Below, in pieces: positions 24,379 to 25,698 of a stretch of DNA of 25,698 nt. Source of the DNA: Pseudomonas sp. Its GTDB lineage: Bacteria > Pseudomonadota > Gammaproteobacteria > Pseudomonadales > Pseudomonadaceae. The position numbers and the translations under genes were made by a program. Where the stretch lies: assembly GCA_029239415.1 (NCBI GenBank), contig JAQZAY010000015.1, positions 1 to 25,698 of the forward strand, given 5' to 3'. The notes beneath the pieces are model-generated. The model saw only the letters and a list, made by a program, of their open reading frames with translations, had not been told where the DNA came from and ran no database searches. Each line of letters opens with the position of its first letter. Position 1 is the stretch's first letter.

Positions 24379-25005
24379 TTGCCAGGACATCGCTACCGCG
24401 TGACGGCAGGCCTGCAGATCGCCTTGCTCGCAGTGACCGTTGCCCTGGGCTGGTCGCCTGTAGACCGCCAGACCTGGATGATCGAGAACACACTGATGGT
24501 CATCGGCGCTGTTGCCGTCTGGTTCACCCGCCATTCCTTCTACTGGTCGCCCCGATCATGGGCGATGCTGCTGGTGTTTCTCTGCCTGCACCAGATCGGC
24601 AGCCACTACACCTACCCCAAGGTGCCCTACAACGAGGCAATCCTGGAGCTGACGGGGATCGATCTCGACCAGGCCTTCGATGCGCGGCGCAATCACTACG
24701 ACCGCTTCGTCCACCTGTGCTACGGCTTGCTGACAGCGCTACCCTTTCGCGAACTCATCACTCGCAAATGTCAGCTCGACGGGGCATGGGCCTCCCTGAT
24801 GGCCTGGTCGATGGTGCTGTCCACGTCCATGCTGTACGAATTGATGGAATGGGTCGGAGGCCAATACTGGGGCCAAGGCGGCTCGGCGGTGATCGGCGCG
24901 CAAGGCGACGTCTGGGACGCGCAGAAGGACATGGCCCTGGCGGCGGCGGGCGCATTGCTCGTGCTGACGTGCCGAGGCCGAGGCATCAGGCGCCTGCAGC
25001 CCTGA
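24379..25005 (+). CDS. DUF2238 (YjdF-like) multi-pass membrane protein
   Basis: A 208-residue membrane protein with about six hydrophobic segments. Visible features are an early 'LQIALLAVTVALGW' helix, 'WAMLLVFLCLHQIGSHYTYPKVPYNE', the polar stretch 'NHYDRFVHLCYGLL', and 'YELMEWVGGQYWGQGGSAVIGAQGDVWDAQKDM'. This conserved pattern, rich in His, Asp, Glu and Trp, is typical of DUF2238/YjdF inner-membrane proteins, whose function is not established. The acidic and histidine residues near the membrane could bind a metal. The TTG at 24379 is preferred because GGAG lies 8 bases upstream. The ATG at 24319 has no ribosome-binding site and would add twenty non-conserved residues. The next gene starts 15 bp after its stop. 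Confidence 0.8.
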   Translation: MPGHRYRVTAGLQIALLAVTVALGWSPVDRQTWMIENTLMVIGAVAVWFTRHSFYWSPRSWAMLLVFLCLHQIGSHYTYPKVPYNEAILELTGIDLDQAFDARRNHYDRFVHLCYGLLTALPFRELITRKCQLDGAWASLMAWSMVLSTSMLYELMEWVGGQYWGQGGSAVIGAQGDVWDAQKDMALAAAGALLVLTCRGRGIRRLQP

Positions 25006-25020
25006 GAGGAGAAGCACATC

Positions 25021-25458
25021 ATGCGTGACCAGGCACCGGTGATCGAGCCGGGCGAGACGGCGGTACTGTTCGACGGCACCTGCAAGCTGTGCAATGGCTG
25101 GGCGAACTTCATCATTGGCCATGACACCCGGCGCCGCATTCGCCTGGCCACCGTGCAGTCACCCGAAGGCCAGGCACTGCTCGGCTGGGCGGGCCTGCCG
25201 CAGGACCGCTTCAACACCATCGTGCTGATCGACGGCGACCAGGTGTTCATCCGCTCGGATGCGATGTTCGAGATTTTCTCTCGGCTGGCGCCGCCCTGGC
25301 GCCTGCTCAACTGCGCCAAGCTGGTGCCGAGGGCCGCGCGTGACTGGGTGTACGACAAGATTGCCCTCAACCGCTACAAGCTGTTCGGGCGTTTCGATTC
25401 ATGCGTGGAGCCGCGCGCCGACCACCCACGGCGGTATCTGCGGGGCGAGGATGCATGA
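25021..25458 (+). CDS. DCC-family thiol-disulfide oxidoreductase (DUF393)
   Basis: A 145-residue soluble protein with the DCC family N-terminal motif VLFDGTCKLCNGWANFI. The C21-x2-C24 pair is the predicted redox centre, and the DGxC start is the family hallmark. Downstream, 'RSDAMFEIF', 'RLAPPWRLL' and 'YDKIALNRYKLFGR' are also typical. It is presumed to be a thioredoxin-like disulfide oxidoreductase of unknown partner. The ATG has a strong GAGGAG about 9 bases upstream. It is 15 bp downstream of the DUF2238 gene, so the two are likely co-transcribed. Confidence 0.9.
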   Translation: MRDQAPVIEPGETAVLFDGTCKLCNGWANFIIGHDTRRRIRLATVQSPEGQALLGWAGLPQDRFNTIVLIDGDQVFIRSDAMFEIFSRLAPPWRLLNCAKLVPRAARDWVYDKIALNRYKLFGRFDSCVEPRADHPRRYLRGEDA

Positions 25459-25568
25459 CCAGAAGCTGCAGCTCGGCTGCGTTGCTCATGTAGCGATTGA
25501 TTGTAAAAAAGAATTTCATGAAGCCTGTGGGGTCTATCGACCAGGTAAACCGCAGAGGAAAACGTGCA
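25459..25568. other. Intergenic leader of the low-affinity iron permease gene
   Basis: A 110-bp stretch between the DCC gene and the permease start. It has a small GCAGC-TCG-GCTGC hairpin near 25469 and an unusually A/T-rich patch (ttgtaaaaaagaatttcatg at 25500-25519) that may be part of a promoter. No canonical Fur box is seen. Confidence 0.35.
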
Positions 25569-25698
25569 ATGACATTCGCCAAGTTCTGCCAGGCCCTGTC
25601 CGACAAGGCCGGGCATCCCCGGACCTTTCAGATTGCCTTGGGATTGATCGTCCTGTGGGCGGCCACCGGGCCTTGGTTCCACTACAACGATACCTGGC
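25569..25698 (+). CDS. Low-affinity iron permease family protein (5' part, cut by window end)
   Basis: An open frame from the ATG at 25569 to the window edge, giving 43 residues. They begin MTFAKFCQALSDKAGHPRTF, run into the hydrophobic ALGLIVLWAATGP, and end in WFHYNDTW. This N-terminus is the start of the low-affinity iron permease (Fet4-like) family, which in bacteria is a small inner-membrane protein of uncertain transport role. AGAGGA lies about 10 bases upstream. Only the first membrane segment is visible. Confidence 0.7.
   Translation, partial: MTFAKFCQALSDKAGHPRTFQIALGLIVLWAATGPWFHYNDTW

Overview
This 25.7 kb, GC-rich window looks like chromosomal Pseudomonas DNA, most likely from the P. 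putida group. The reasons are the strong G/C third-position bias, the gene set (a PA4780-type RIO kinase, a FecI/FecR/TonB-receptor cassette, a cyanide-insensitive-type cytochrome bd oxidase) and the many overlapping start/stop junctions. No rRNA, tRNA, CRISPR array, insertion sequence or integrase was seen. All assignments come from reading the sequence and recalling families; no search was run.

Layout. (1) 1-2599: the 3' part of a very large secreted filamentous-haemagglutinin-like exoprotein, entering from the left edge with sixteen consecutive 20-residue repeats in exact 60-bp register and ending at two hairpins, one a clear intrinsic terminator. (2) 2849-3829: a single-domain response regulator facing a two-gene minus-strand unit (small Cys-rich lipoprotein, then a DUF1289 protein). 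(3) 8085-3904 (minus): a tightly overlapped ABC-transporter operon (LolD-type ATPase, two-domain FtsX/LolC-type permease, CrtC/AttH-like lipoprotein). (4) 8291-10432 (plus): a DUF3303 protein, then a membrane DUF2231-like protein overlapped with a sorbosone-dehydrogenase-like lipoprotein. (5) 15205-10469 (minus): a YdeP/FdhF-like molybdopterin oxidoreductase overlapping cioA, then cioB. (6) 15357-17111 (plus): a stand-alone EAL phosphodiesterase and a RIO-type kinase. (7) 22900-17173 (minus): an iron-starvation cell-surface-signalling cassette in the order ECF sigma factor, FecR anti-sigma factor, STN-domain TonB receptor and PepSY membrane protein. Its promoter can be read, with a dyad over the -35 element. 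(8) 24209-23010 (minus): an MFS exporter. (9) 24379 to the right edge (plus): a DUF2238 membrane protein, a DCC-family thiol protein and the start of a low-affinity iron permease.

How the parts work together. The sigma factor, FecR and receptor should form a self-inducing uptake circuit for a ferric chelate, and the PepSY protein may act on the chelate or iron in the periplasm. The iron permease at the right edge adds a second iron theme. The YdeP-like/CioAB unit is the most unusual arrangement: translational overlap implies co-production of a putative molybdoenzyme and a quinol oxidase. The ABC operon resembles known ATPase/FtsX/CrtC-like lipoprotein loci whose substrate is unknown. Large ORFs antisense to these genes are GC-driven shadows and were left out.
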